DNA of 55,026 nucleotides, taken from Anaerotignum sp. Lineage in GTDB: Bacteria; Bacillota; Clostridia; Lachnospirales; Anaerotignaceae. This document shows positions 33,310-40,964 of the stretch, in pieces (position 1 is the stretch's first letter; each line of letters opens with the position of its first letter). The notes below the pieces were generated by a model that saw nothing but the letters and a program-made list of their open reading frames with translations, searched no databases and was not told the DNA's origin. The DNA is taken from positions 1 to 55,026 of the forward strand of contig NZ_JAFUMA010000047.1 of NCBI RefSeq assembly GCF_017483025.1, written 5' to 3'. The position numbers were made by a program, and so were the translations under genes.

Positions 33310-33318
33310 TGGTAGAAT
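33310..33318 (+). promoter_or_regulatory. Candidate extended -10 for glgB
   Basis: TGG-TAGAAT (33310-33318) is an extended -10 element. No good -35 is found at 16-18 bases (TGGTAA there), so this is a weak call. Confidence 0.3.
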
Positions 33319-33403
33319 AACATATATATAACATAATTCATAAAAGATGAAGTTTTTGAGACTTTTTCGATAAAAAGAAGATTTAAGTAAAGGGGATGAG
33401 ACA

Positions 33404-35692
33404 ATGCTCACAACCACAAAACTTTATGATATTTTCCATATCGTAAACGGGGTGCATGGGGACCCTCATACGGTGCTGGGAATGCATGAGATCGAACAGG
33501 ACGGTAAAAAAATGGTCGTAGTCCGTGCCTTTGCGCCCGGTGCCCAAACGATCACCGTCATCGACCATGCCAATAAACGCAAAAAATATCCCATGGAACT
33601 GCTCCATCAGGATGGTTTTTTTGAAGTGACCATCGAGGACAGGGAAGAATGGTTCCGCTATCAGCTGGAATATACAGATTATAGCGGCAACAGCTGGAAG
33701 GGTTATGATCCTTATTCCTTCGAGCCTACCATGTCCGAATTTGACAGACACCTTTTCGGTGCAGGCACCCATTATGAAATTTACGAAAAAATGGGCGGCA
33801 GACTGATGACCCATCAGGGGGCCAAAGGTGCGGCTTTCTCCGTATGGGCGCCCAATGCCAAGGCGGTCAGCGTTGTCGGCGATTTCAATAACTGGGATTA
33901 CCGCAGACACCTGATGCGCAGACTGGGCAATTCCGGTATCTGGGAAATTTTCATTCCCGGCCTGGCGGAAGGGGATGCCTATAAATTCCATGTGGTACAG
34001 AATAACGGCAGACACGTGGACAAGATCGACCCTTACGGCCTTTATTCCGAGCTGAGACCCAATACGGCTTCCAAGCTGTTCCCTCTGAAACGCTATAAAT
34101 GGAAAGACCGCCGCTGGATGACAGGCAGAAAGAAATACGATTTCAAAACGTCTCCCATGAATATTTACGAAGTGCATCTGGGCAGCTGGATGAGAGGGGA
34201 AGAAAATCGTTTCCTGACCTATACAGAATTGGCGGATAGATTGATTCCTTATGTAAAAGAAATGGGCTATACCCATATCGAGGTCCTGCCTGTGGAAGAA
34301 CATCCCTTTGATGGCAGCTGGGGCTATCAGGTAACAGGTTATTATGCCCCCACCAGCCGCTATGGCAACCCCGATGAATTCAAATATTTCATCGATACCT
34401 GCCATCAGAACGGCATCGCTGTTATTCTGGACTGGGTGCCTGCCCATTTCCCCAAGGATGATTTCGGTCTGGCTCGTTTTGACGGCACGGCATTGTATGA
34501 ACATCAGGACCCCCGCCTGGGTGAACATCTTCAGTGGGGTACCTATATCTTTAACTATGGCAGAAAAGAAGTTGCCAACTTCCTGCTGGCAAATGCATTG
34601 TTCTGGCTGCAGGCGTACCATATCGATGGCCTGCGCGTAGATGCTGTTGCATCGCTGCTGCATCTGAATTTCTGCAAGGATGAAGGCCAGTGGATTCCCA
34701 ATAAATACGGCGGCAGTGAAAATCTGGATGCCATCGAATTCCTGAAACACATGAATTCCATCATCGAAAAAAGAGAACCCGGCGCTATGATGATCGCAGA
34801 AGACAGCACATCCTGGCCCGGCGTTACCCGAAGAGCTGAAGAAGGCGGCCTGGGCTTCAGCCTGAAATGGAACATGGGCTGGATGAACGATTTCCTGTTC
34901 TATATCAAGAAAGACCCCATCCACAGAAAATATCATCATAATAAGCTGACCTTTGGTATGGCCTATAACTATTCCGAAAACTTCGTTCTGGTGCTTTCCC
35001 ATGATGAAGTAGTACATATGAAGGGTTCCATGATCGGCAAAATGCCCGGGGATACCTGGCAGAAATTCGCAAACTTGCGCCTGTCCTATGGCTTTATGAT
35101 GGGCCACCCCGGCAAGAAGCTGCTGTTCATGGGCGGGGAATTTGGTCAGTATCAGGAATGGAGCGAAGCCCGTTCTCTGGATTGGCACCTGCTGCAGTAT
35201 GCAGACCATCAGCAGATGCAGGCTTATGTGAAGGAACTGAACCATTTCTATGCGAAGGAAAGTGCTTTCTGGGAAGGCGATTTCGACCCCAATGGTTTCG
35301 AATGGATCGAATGTGACGATGCAGACAGTTCTGTCGTATCCTTTGTTCGCAGAAGCAAAGATAAGGAACTGATTTTTGTCTGCAATTTCACCCCCGTTGT
35401 CCATAACGGCTTCTCTCTGGGCGTGCCCAAAGAAGGCATTTATAAGGAAGTTCTGAACAGTGATGCAGAACGCTTCGGCGGCAGCAATGTTCTCAATGAA
35501 GGGCCTCTGGAAAGCAAAAAGGTACCCTGCAACCGCTGCCCGTTCAGCGTAAATCTGGATGTACCTCCTCTGGGTATGGTCGTGCTGGAGAGGGAAGCAG
35601 AAGCAAAGGCACCTGTGAAAAAGGCGGCAAAGAAAACAGAAAGTATCGAAAAAAATACAGAAAAACCTGTGGCTGAAGCAGATTTGGCATGA
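33404..35692 (+). CDS. glgB: 1,4-alpha-glucan branching enzyme
   Basis: This 762-residue enzyme forms alpha-1,6 branches in glycogen. An extra N-terminal CBM48-like module (~15-110) precedes the usual CBM48 (~130-225). The GH13 barrel then shows GYTHIEVLPVEEHPFDGSWGYQ (abbreviated VLPVEEHPFDGSWGYQ), the nucleophile DGLRVDAVAS (Asp ~410), the acid MIAEDST (Glu ~465) and LSHDEVVH. The last ~35 residues are a Lys/Ala/Glu-rich tail (KAPVKKAAKKTE) not part of the catalytic fold. The start is ATG 33404 with AAAGGGGATG upstream. No other glg gene is present, which is unusual. Confidence 0.95.
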   Translation: MLTTTKLYDIFHIVNGVHGDPHTVLGMHEIEQDGKKMVVVRAFAPGAQTITVIDHANKRKKYPMELLHQDGFFEVTIEDREEWFRYQLEYTDYSGNSWKGYDPYSFEPTMSEFDRHLFGAGTHYEIYEKMGGRLMTHQGAKGAAFSVWAPNAKAVSVVGDFNNWDYRRHLMRRLGNSGIWEIFIPGLAEGDAYKFHVVQNNGRHVDKIDPYGLYSELRPNTASKLFPLKRYKWKDRRWMTGRKKYDFKTSPMNIYEVHLGSWMRGEENRFLTYTELADRLIPYVKEMGYTHIEVLPVEEHPFDGSWGYQVTGYYAPTSRYGNPDEFKYFIDTCHQNGIAVILDWVPAHFPKDDFGLARFDGTALYEHQDPRLGEHLQWGTYIFNYGRKEVANFLLANALFWLQAYHIDGLRVDAVASLLHLNFCKDEGQWIPNKYGGSENLDAIEFLKHMNSIIEKREPGAMMIAEDSTSWPGVTRRAEEGGLGFSLKWNMGWMNDFLFYIKKDPIHRKYHHNKLTFGMAYNYSENFVLVLSHDEVVHMKGSMIGKMPGDTWQKFANLRLSYGFMMGHPGKKLLFMGGEFGQYQEWSEARSLDWHLLQYADHQQMQAYVKELNHFYAKESAFWEGDFDPNGFEWIECDDADSSVVSFVRRSKDKELIFVCNFTPVVHNGFSLGVPKEGIYKEVLNSDAERFGGSNVLNEGPLESKKVPCNRCPFSVNLDVPPLGMVVLEREAEAKAPVKKAAKKTESIEKNTEKPVAEADLA

Positions 35693-35721
35693 TTTTTCTT
35701 AAGAATTTCTCTTTGTTCTTA

Positions 35722-35750
35722 TTGACGTTGCGAGAATTTTTGTGTATAAT
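35722..35750 (+). promoter_or_regulatory. rpsU-yqeY promoter
   Basis: TTGACG (35722-35727), 17-base spacer, perfect TATAAT (35745-35750) preceded by TGTG. It looks strong, as expected for a ribosomal protein gene. Confidence 0.85.
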
Positions 35751-35831
35751 TCTTAGATGTATGGTAAAAAAAGGCGCAAAAGCACTTTTCTTGCTATCAA
35801 CGAATCTCGCACTGGGAGGGAGGGAAATTCA

Positions 35832-36008
35832 ATGTCAGAGGTAAAAGTTAAAGAAAATGAATCCTTGGACAGCGCACTGCGTCGTTTCAAAAGAACATGT
35901 GCTAGAGATGGCATCATGGGCGAAGTACGCAAAAGAGAGCATTATGACAAACCCAGCGTAAAACGCAAAAAGAAATCCGAAGCCGCTAGAAAACGTAAAT
36001 TCAGATAA
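35832..36008 (+). CDS. rpsU: 30S ribosomal protein S21
   Basis: A 58-residue basic small-subunit protein with [19 protein letters not shown] then [12 protein letters not shown] and a C-terminal run of Lys/Arg ([15 protein letters not shown]). ATG 35832 is chosen because GGGAGGGAGGG lies just upstream and the length is normal; the frame is open to 35757 but that would lie in the leader. It is followed by yqeY after 32 bases, the order seen in B. subtilis. Confidence 0.95.
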   Translation: MSEVKVKENESLDSALRRFKRTCARDGIMGEVRKREHYDKPSVKRKKKSEAARKRKFR

Positions 36009-36040
36009 TTTATTTTACTAAGGCGAAAAGGGATGATTAT

Positions 36041-36490
36041 ATGTCATTAAAAGAGCAGCTTTTTGCAGATTTGAAAACTGCTATGAAAGAAAAGGATGCA
36101 ATCAAGAAGGATACAGTACAGCTGATCCGTTCCGGTATCCTGCAGATCGAAAAAGATAACAAAGTTGAACTGGATGATGAAGGTGTCATCGAAGTTATCT
36201 CCAAACAGCTCAAGAGCAGAAGGGATTCCTTGCCCGACTTCATCAAGAGCGGCAGAGAAGATCTGATCGAAAAACTCAATAAAGAAATCGAAATTCTGTT
36301 AAGTTACCTTCCAGAGCAGTTGAGTGAAGAAGAAATTCAGGAGATCGTAAAAAATGCGATCGCTGAAACCGGTGCTTCCACAATCAAGGAAATGGGCAAA
36401 GTCATGGGTATCGTGACAGCCAAGGTAAAAGGTCGTGCAGATATGAAAATTGTCGGCGGTCTTGTGAAAAAAATGCTCCAGGGCAAGTAA
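36041..36490 (+). CDS. yqeY: GatB/YqeY domain protein
   Basis: This 149-residue helical protein is homologous to the tail domain of the GatB amidotransferase subunit: SLKEQLFADLKTAMKEKD at the start, LSYLPEQLSEEEI (~87) and KVMGIVTAKVKGRADMKIV (~125). Stand-alone YqeY is widespread next to rpsU; it may bind tRNA, but its job is not known. It is co-transcribed with rpsU and ends at a strong terminator. Confidence 0.92.
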   Translation: MSLKEQLFADLKTAMKEKDAIKKDTVQLIRSGILQIEKDNKVELDDEGVIEVISKQLKSRRDSLPDFIKSGREDLIEKLNKEIEILLSYLPEQLSEEEIQEIVKNAIAETGASTIKEMGKVMGIVTAKVKGRADMKIVGGLVKKMLQGK

Positions 36491-36505
36491 TGATCAAAAA
36501 CAACA

Positions 36506-36536
36506 AAACCACAAGGGAGACCTTGTGGTTTTTTTC
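36506..36536 (+). terminator. Terminator of rpsU-yqeY
   Basis: Perfect stem AAACCACAAGG / CCTTGTGGTTT, loop GAGA, then TTTTTC. Confidence 0.92.
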
Positions 36537-36576
36537 ATGCAAATTGCACTTGTTTGCGTATATGCGTTACACTGCT

Positions 36577-36627
36577 AAAATCGAATGAACAATTTCTTCG
36601 ATGCACTGCATCGAAATATTCGATTTT
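36577..36627. promoter_or_regulatory. Four-half-site operator upstream of binding-protein gene 1
   Basis: Outer arms AAAATCGAAT (36577-36586) and ATTCGATTTT (36618-36627) enclose an inner perfect dyad TTCGATGCACTGCATCGAA (36597-36615). The TCGA-core half-sites begin at 36580, 36597, 36610 and 36618. The array ends 3 bases before the -35. A copy with the same offsets lies at 37788-37836. The regulator is unknown. Confidence 0.75.
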
Positions 36628-36630
36628 ATG

Positions 36631-36658
36631 TTGACTTTCAAAAATGGGGTGCTATAAT
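36631..36658 (+). promoter_or_regulatory. Promoter of binding-protein gene 1
   Basis: TTGACT (36631-36636), 16-base spacer, perfect TATAAT (36653-36658) with TGC before it (extended -10). Confidence 0.85.
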
Positions 36659-36725
36659 CTCCTTACGGTTGATTTGTAAGACAATATGTACACTTTATTT
36701 CAATGGAAAAGGAGCGAAGCGAATT

Positions 36726-37712
36726 ATGAAAAAATGGACCAAACTGACAGCATTGATGCTGACAGCAGCAATGGCACTGACAGCCTGCGGCGGCTCTGAT
36801 GCACCCGCAGAAGAAACAGCAGAAGGCGCATATACAGTAGGTATCATCCAGCAGATGGAACATGGCTCTCTGGATGCGGCAACACAGGGCTTCCAGGATA
36901 AGCTGACAGAACTGCTGGGCGAAGGAAATGTCGTATTCGACTATCAGAATGCCCAGGGTGAACAGACAAACTGCACCACCATCGCAACAAAATTCGTTTC
37001 CGACGGCGTTGACCTGATCATGGCAAATGCCACATCCGCACTGCAGGCTGCAGCGGCTGCAACAGCCGATATCCCTATCGTTGGTACATCCGTAACAGAC
37101 TATGTGACAGCTGGCGTTGTTGATTCCAACGAAGCACCCGGCAGAAATGTAACAGGCGTTTCCGACTTGTCCGAAATCAGCGCACAGATCGATGTTCTGC
37201 TGCAGTTCTGTGAAGATGACACAAAGATCGCAGTTGTTTACTGCTCCTCCGAAGCAAATTCCATCTACCAGGTTGAACTGGCAGAAGCATACCTGAAAGA
37301 ACTGAACAGAGACTATGCTATTTACACTGTAGCAGATTCTAATGACATCCAGGCGGTTATGACAAACGCAGTTGCTGAATGTGGCGCTGTTTATATCCCT
37401 ACAGACAACACATTGGCAAACAACATGGAAATCGTGAAGAACGTGACAGTTCCCGCAGGTATCCCTTCTTTCTCCGGTGCAGAAGTCATGTGCCAGGTTG
37501 GCGCGCTGTCCACACTGTCTATCGACTACTATGACCTGGGCGTAAAAGCAGCTGAAATGGCTTACGACATTCTGGTAAACGGCGCGAACCCCGCTGAAAT
37601 GTCCATCGAATTCGTATCTGAAGGCATCACACCCAAATATAATGCTGAAATCGCAGAAGCACTGGGCGTAACAGTACCCGAAGGTATGGTAGCTGTGGAA
37701 GCAGCTGAATAA
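36726..37712 (+). CDS. ABC transporter substrate-binding lipoprotein 1 (TrpX-like family)
   Basis: This 328-residue lipoprotein has the signal KKWTKLTALMLTAAMALTACGG with lipobox LTACG, abbreviated TAAMALTACGG. The mature part has the ABC_sub_bind fold (PF04392, two lobes). Family blocks: QNAQGEQTNCTTIATKFV, DIPIVGTSVTDYVTAGVV, IVYCSSEANS-like AVVYCSSEANS, and YDLGVKAAEMAYDIL. The N-terminal ligand-lobe block reads QQMEHGSLDAA where TrpX-type proteins usually have EHPALDA. The ligand is unknown; tryptophan is only the best-studied ligand of the family. ATG 36726 follows AAAGGAG. The gene is its own transcription unit. Confidence 0.88.
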   Translation: MKKWTKLTALMLTAAMALTACGGSDAPAEETAEGAYTVGIIQQMEHGSLDAATQGFQDKLTELLGEGNVVFDYQNAQGEQTNCTTIATKFVSDGVDLIMANATSALQAAAAATADIPIVGTSVTDYVTAGVVDSNEAPGRNVTGVSDLSEISAQIDVLLQFCEDDTKIAVVYCSSEANSIYQVELAEAYLKELNRDYAIYTVADSNDIQAVMTNAVAECGAVYIPTDNTLANNMEIVKNVTVPAGIPSFSGAEVMCQVGALSTLSIDYYDLGVKAAEMAYDILVNGANPAEMSIEFVSEGITPKYNAEIAEALGVTVPEGMVAVEAAE

Positions 37713-37732
37713 TGGAGAAGATCCTTCCAGAG

Positions 37733-37757
37733 AGGAGCCGAGAGGCTCCTTTCTTTT
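37733..37757 (+). terminator. Terminator after binding-protein gene 1
   Basis: AGGAGCC / GGCTCCT stem, four-base loop, then TTCTTTTTG. Confidence 0.8.
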
Positions 37758-37787
37758 TGCTGTGACGCTGTTCTGCTTTTTGGCACT

Positions 37788-37836
37788 AAATCGAATCAGC
37801 AGATATTTCGATGCGCTTTATCGAAATATTCGATTT
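37788..37836. promoter_or_regulatory. Four-half-site operator upstream of binding-protein gene 2
   Basis: Outer arms AAATCGAAT (37788-37796) and ATTCGATTT (37828-37836) enclose TTTCGAT (37806-37812) and ATCGAAA (37820-37826). Half-site offsets (0, 17, 30, 38) are identical to those of the array at 36577-36627, while intervening bases differ, so the half-sites look selected. It ends 4 bases before the -35. Confidence 0.75.
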
Positions 37837-37840
37837 GATG

Positions 37841-37868
37841 TTGACAAGGAAATTACGAGTGATATAAT
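37841..37868 (+). promoter_or_regulatory. Promoter of binding-protein gene 2 and the permease genes
   Basis: Perfect TTGACA (37841-37846), 16-base spacer, perfect TATAAT (37863-37868). Confidence 0.88.
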
Positions 37869-37956
37869 TCATTTTACGATGTATTTTTATACGGACGCTT
37901 GTCGAAAGTATAGAAAAATTTTTCATCTAATGAAAAACAAAAGGGAGAGGATACAT

Positions 37957-38946
37957 ATGAAAATGAAGAAAATGATGAGCCTGACAGCGGCTATGATGGT
38001 GGCCGTTATGGCATTTACAGGCTGCGGCGGCTCTGAAGCACCTGCAGAAGAAGCTGCAAGCGGCGATGTATATAAGATCGGTATCATCCAGCAGATGGAA
38101 CATGGTTCCCTGGACGAAGCAACAAACGGCTTCATGGATAAGCTGACAGAACTGCTGGGCGAAGGCAATGTAGAATTCGACTATCAGAATGCTCAGGGCG
38201 AACAGGCAAACTGCACAACCATCTCCACAAAGTTCGTTTCTGACGGCGTAGACCTGATCATGGCAAATGCAACAACAGCTCTGCAGACAGCAGCGGCTGC
38301 AACAGCAGATATCCCCATCGTAGGTACATCCGTAACAGACTATGTAACAGCTGGCGTTATCGAATCCAATGATGCACCCGGTACAAACGTAACAGGCGTT
38401 TCCGACCTGGCATCCGTAGAAGCACAGGTAGACGTTCTGATGCAGTTCTGTGATCCCGAAAATACAAAAGTAGCGATCGTATACTGCTCCGCAGAGCCCA
38501 ACTCCATCTTCCAGTATGACCTGGCAGCAGCTTATCTGGATACTCTGGGTGTTCCTTACGCAGCATATACAGTGGCAGACTCCAACGAAATCCAGTCCAT
38601 CGTAACAAACGCTGTTGCTGACTGCAATGCGATGTTCATCCTGGCTGACAATACACTGGCAAACAACATGGAAATCGTAAAGAACATCACAGTTCCCGCA
38701 GGCGTTCCTACAGTAGCAGGTGCAGAAGCAATGTGCCAGGTTGGCGCGCTGTCCACAATCGCTATCAGCTACTATGACCTGGGTCAGAAAGCGGCTGAAA
38801 TGGCTTACGATATTCTGGTAAATGGTGCGAACCCTGCAGAAATGTCCATCGAATATATGACAGATGGTATCGTGCCTAAATACAACCCTGAAATCGCTGA
38901 AGCACTGGGTGTAACAATTCCCGAAGGGATGGAACCCATTGCATGA
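37957..38946 (+). CDS. ABC transporter substrate-binding lipoprotein 2 (TrpX-like family)
   Basis: This 329-residue paralogue of the preceding protein has lipobox FTGCGG and shares long runs with it (EFDYQNAQGEQANCTT, DIPIVGTSVTDYVTAGV, NNMEIVKN). It also has HGSLDEA instead of HPALDA. MKMKKMM at 37957 is the chosen start, with GGGAGAGG upstream; an ATG at 37930 is possible but lacks a good Shine-Dalgarno. This is the copy physically linked to the permease and ATPase: a hairpin without a strong T tract separates it from them, so the transporter genes depend on read-through from this promoter. Confidence 0.88.
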   Translation: MKMKKMMSLTAAMMVAVMAFTGCGGSEAPAEEAASGDVYKIGIIQQMEHGSLDEATNGFMDKLTELLGEGNVEFDYQNAQGEQANCTTISTKFVSDGVDLIMANATTALQTAAAATADIPIVGTSVTDYVTAGVIESNDAPGTNVTGVSDLASVEAQVDVLMQFCDPENTKVAIVYCSAEPNSIFQYDLAAAYLDTLGVPYAAYTVADSNEIQSIVTNAVADCNAMFILADNTLANNMEIVKNITVPAGVPTVAGAEAMCQVGALSTIAISYYDLGQKAAEMAYDILVNGANPAEMSIEYMTDGIVPKYNPEIAEALGVTIPEGMEPIA

Positions 38947-38971
38947 TTATCTTAAGTAAAATGGAATTTTA

Positions 38972-39020
38972 CACAGGAGAATCAATATAGCGGAGCTGAA
39001 CGGCTCCGCTTATTCCTGTG
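38972..39020 (+). other. Two-tier intercistronic hairpin before the permease gene
   Basis: Outer arms CACAGGA / TCCTGTG (38972-38978, 39014-39020) enclose an inner stem AGCGGAGC / GCTCCGCT (38989-39010). Only TATTCC follows the inner stem, so it is more likely an attenuator or mRNA-stabilising hairpin that lets the binding protein be made in excess over the membrane parts. Confidence 0.6.
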
Positions 39021-39054
39021 AAAAGAAATAAATAATAAAGAAAGAGGTTTTTTT

Positions 39055-39963
39055 ATGAACATTATGGCATTATTCAATGCCCTTCCTGGCTCTGTGGCGC
39101 AGGGGCTGATCTGGGGCGTCATGGCCATCGGCGTTTACATCACTTTTAAAGTACTGGATTTTGCAGATCTGACCGTTGACGGCAGCATTGCGACAGGCGG
39201 TGCTGTTGCAGTTATGATGATGCTTTCCGGCCACAGCGTAGGCGTTGCTCTGGTGGCAGCAACGATCGCCGGCATGCTGTCCGGTCTGGCAACAGGCGTG
39301 TTCCACGTTGCTTTTGGTATTCCCGGCATCCTGGCCGGTATCCTGACACAGTTGGGGCTGTATTCCGTAAATATGCGAATCATGGGCAAATCCAACCAGG
39401 CCATCAGCGTAGATAAATACGACCTGATCCTGAGCCTGAGAGATATCCCCCATGCGATCATTGTTTCTATCGTTTTCTGTGCGGCTGTGATTGGTCTGAT
39501 GTACAGCTTCTTCGGCACAGAGGTCGGCCGTGGCTTTCGTGCAACAGGTAACAATGAAAAAATGGCCCGTGCCCAGGGTATCAATACAAACTCCATGAAG
39601 GTCCTGGGTCTGATGATCTCCAACGGTCTGGTTGGTCTGGCGGGCGGCCTGTATGCTCAGTATCAGGGCAACGCAGACGTTAACATGGGCCGTGGTGCTA
39701 TCGTTATCGGCCTGGCGGCTGTTATCATCGGCGGTGTTATTTTCAAAAAATTCGACTTCAACTATGCGCTGCGTATGGTAGGGGTTGTTGGCGGCGCTAT
39801 CATGTATTTCGTTGTTATCGCAGTGGTACTGTGGCTGGGTCTGGAAACAACAGATATGAAGCTGATCAGTGCCCTGATCGTAGCCCTGTTCATGGCAGTG
39901 CCTCATCTGAAAGGCAAATATGCTGCCAACCATGTGAAGAGAGGAGGCGGCGAAAATGCTTGA
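39055..39963 (+). CDS. ABC transporter permease (TrpY-like)
   Basis: This 302-residue inner-membrane protein of the BPD_transp_2 (branched-chain/ribose permease) type has about eight to nine hydrophobic segments, from GSVAQGLIWGVMAIGVYITF to SALIVALFMAVPHL. Cytoplasmic loop blocks: VLDFADLTVDGSIATGGA, FRATGNNEKMARAQGIN (coupling loop, ~165) and GLVGLAGGLYAQYQGNADVN. This matches permeases that pair with PF04392 binding proteins. The start is ATG 39055 with AAAGAGG upstream. It overlaps the ATPase gene by 8 bases. Confidence 0.9.
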   Translation: MNIMALFNALPGSVAQGLIWGVMAIGVYITFKVLDFADLTVDGSIATGGAVAVMMMLSGHSVGVALVAATIAGMLSGLATGVFHVAFGIPGILAGILTQLGLYSVNMRIMGKSNQAISVDKYDLILSLRDIPHAIIVSIVFCAAVIGLMYSFFGTEVGRGFRATGNNEKMARAQGINTNSMKVLGLMISNGLVGLAGGLYAQYQGNADVNMGRGAIVIGLAAVIIGGVIFKKFDFNYALRMVGVVGGAIMYFVVIAVVLWLGLETTDMKLISALIVALFMAVPHLKGKYAANHVKRGGGENA

Positions 39964-40750
39964 GCTGAAAAATATCTATAAAACATTCAACCCCGGCTCT
40001 GTCAATGAAAAAAGAGCCCTGAACGGTGTCAATCTGACATTGGAAGAAGGGGATTTTGTAACGATCATCGGTGGTAATGGTGCGGGCAAATCTACTATGC
40101 TGAATGCCATTGCCGGCACATGGCCTCTGGATTCCGGTTCTGTCATTATCGACGGCATCGACATCACAAAACTGCCCGAACATAAGAGAGCCATCTATCT
40201 GGGCCGTGTATTCCAGGATCCTATGAATGGTACAGCGGCAGATATGGAAATCGAAGAAAACCTTGCCATTGCAAAACGCCGTGGCCAGAAACGTACCCTG
40301 AAATGGGGCATCACAAAGAAGGAAAGAGAAGAATATTTTGAACTGCTGAAGATGCTGGATCTGGGTCTGGAAAATCGTATGCGTACAAAAGTAGGTCTGC
40401 TTTCCGGCGGGCAGAGACAGGCACTGACACTGCTGATGGCAACATTGAAAAAGCCTAAACTGCTCCTGCTGGATGAACATACAGCAGCCCTGGACCCTAA
40501 AACAGCGGCGAAGGTTCTGGAGCTTTCCGATAAGATCATTGCGGAAAACGGGCTGACAGCCCTGATGGTAACCCATAACATGAAGGATGCCATTGCCCAC
40601 GGCAATCGTCTGATTATGATGTGGGACGGCCAGATCATTCTGGATATCAAAGGCGAGGAAAAGAAGAACCTGACCGTAGACGATCTGTTGAAACAGTTTA
40701 CCGTTGCCAGTGGTAAAGAATTTGTCAGCGACAGAGCTCTCTTAGGCTAA
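39956..40750 (+). CDS. ABC transporter ATP-binding protein (TrpZ-like)
   Basis: This 264-residue ATPase has Walker A IGGNGAGKSTM (~38-48), Q-loop GRVFQDPMNGT (~86), signature LLSGGQRQALTLLMA (~146), Walker B LLLLDEHTAAL (~170) with Asp-Glu-His (instead of the more usual Asp-Glu-Pro), and H-loop MVTHNM (~210). It is translationally coupled to the permease; the pair ends at a strong terminator before binding-protein gene 3. Confidence 0.93.
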   Translation: MLELKNIYKTFNPGSVNEKRALNGVNLTLEEGDFVTIIGGNGAGKSTMLNAIAGTWPLDSGSVIIDGIDITKLPEHKRAIYLGRVFQDPMNGTAADMEIEENLAIAKRRGQKRTLKWGITKKEREEYFELLKMLDLGLENRMRTKVGLLSGGQRQALTLLMATLKKPKLLLLDEHTAALDPKTAAKVLELSDKIIAENGLTALMVTHNMKDAIAHGNRLIMMWDGQIILDIKGEEKKNLTVDDLLKQFTVASGKEFVSDRALLG

Positions 40751-40761
40751 ATACTTGCAAT

Positions 40762-40788
40762 AAAAGCACCCGAAAGGGTGCTTTTTTA
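40762..40788 (+). terminator. Terminator of the permease-ATPase unit
   Basis: AGCACCC / GGGTGCT stem, GAAA tetraloop, then TTTTTT. Confidence 0.9.
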
Positions 40789-40809
40789 TATAAAAACGCT
40801 TGTTAAATG

Positions 40810-40828
40810 TATACAAAAAACTTGTATA
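40810..40828. promoter_or_regulatory. Candidate operator upstream of binding-protein gene 3
   Basis: A perfect inverted repeat TATACAA-AAAAC-TTGTATA, 17 bases before the -35. It is unrelated to the TCGA arrays of genes 1 and 2, suggesting a different regulator. Confidence 0.5.
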
Positions 40829-40845
40829 AATCTAAGAACAATTTC

Positions 40846-40873
40846 TTGACATTGTATGACAGAGTGCTATAAT
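40846..40873 (+). promoter_or_regulatory. Promoter of binding-protein gene 3
   Basis: Perfect TTGACA (40846-40851), 16-base spacer, perfect TATAAT (40868-40873) with TGC before it. The leader then contains an ATGCGC direct repeat (about 40895-40910). Confidence 0.88.
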
Positions 40874-40964
40874 GACTTTAGCGATGCAACGCATATGCGC
40901 AAGTATGCGCCGAAGCGAAAAATATCAAACGAAGTGGAAGACTTAAGAAAAGGGAGAGATTCTT

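Noticed and set aside
36577..36627. Rho-independent terminator
   Set aside because: The dyads have no T tract, and a promoter follows immediately; identical half-site geometry at a second promoter favours an operator.
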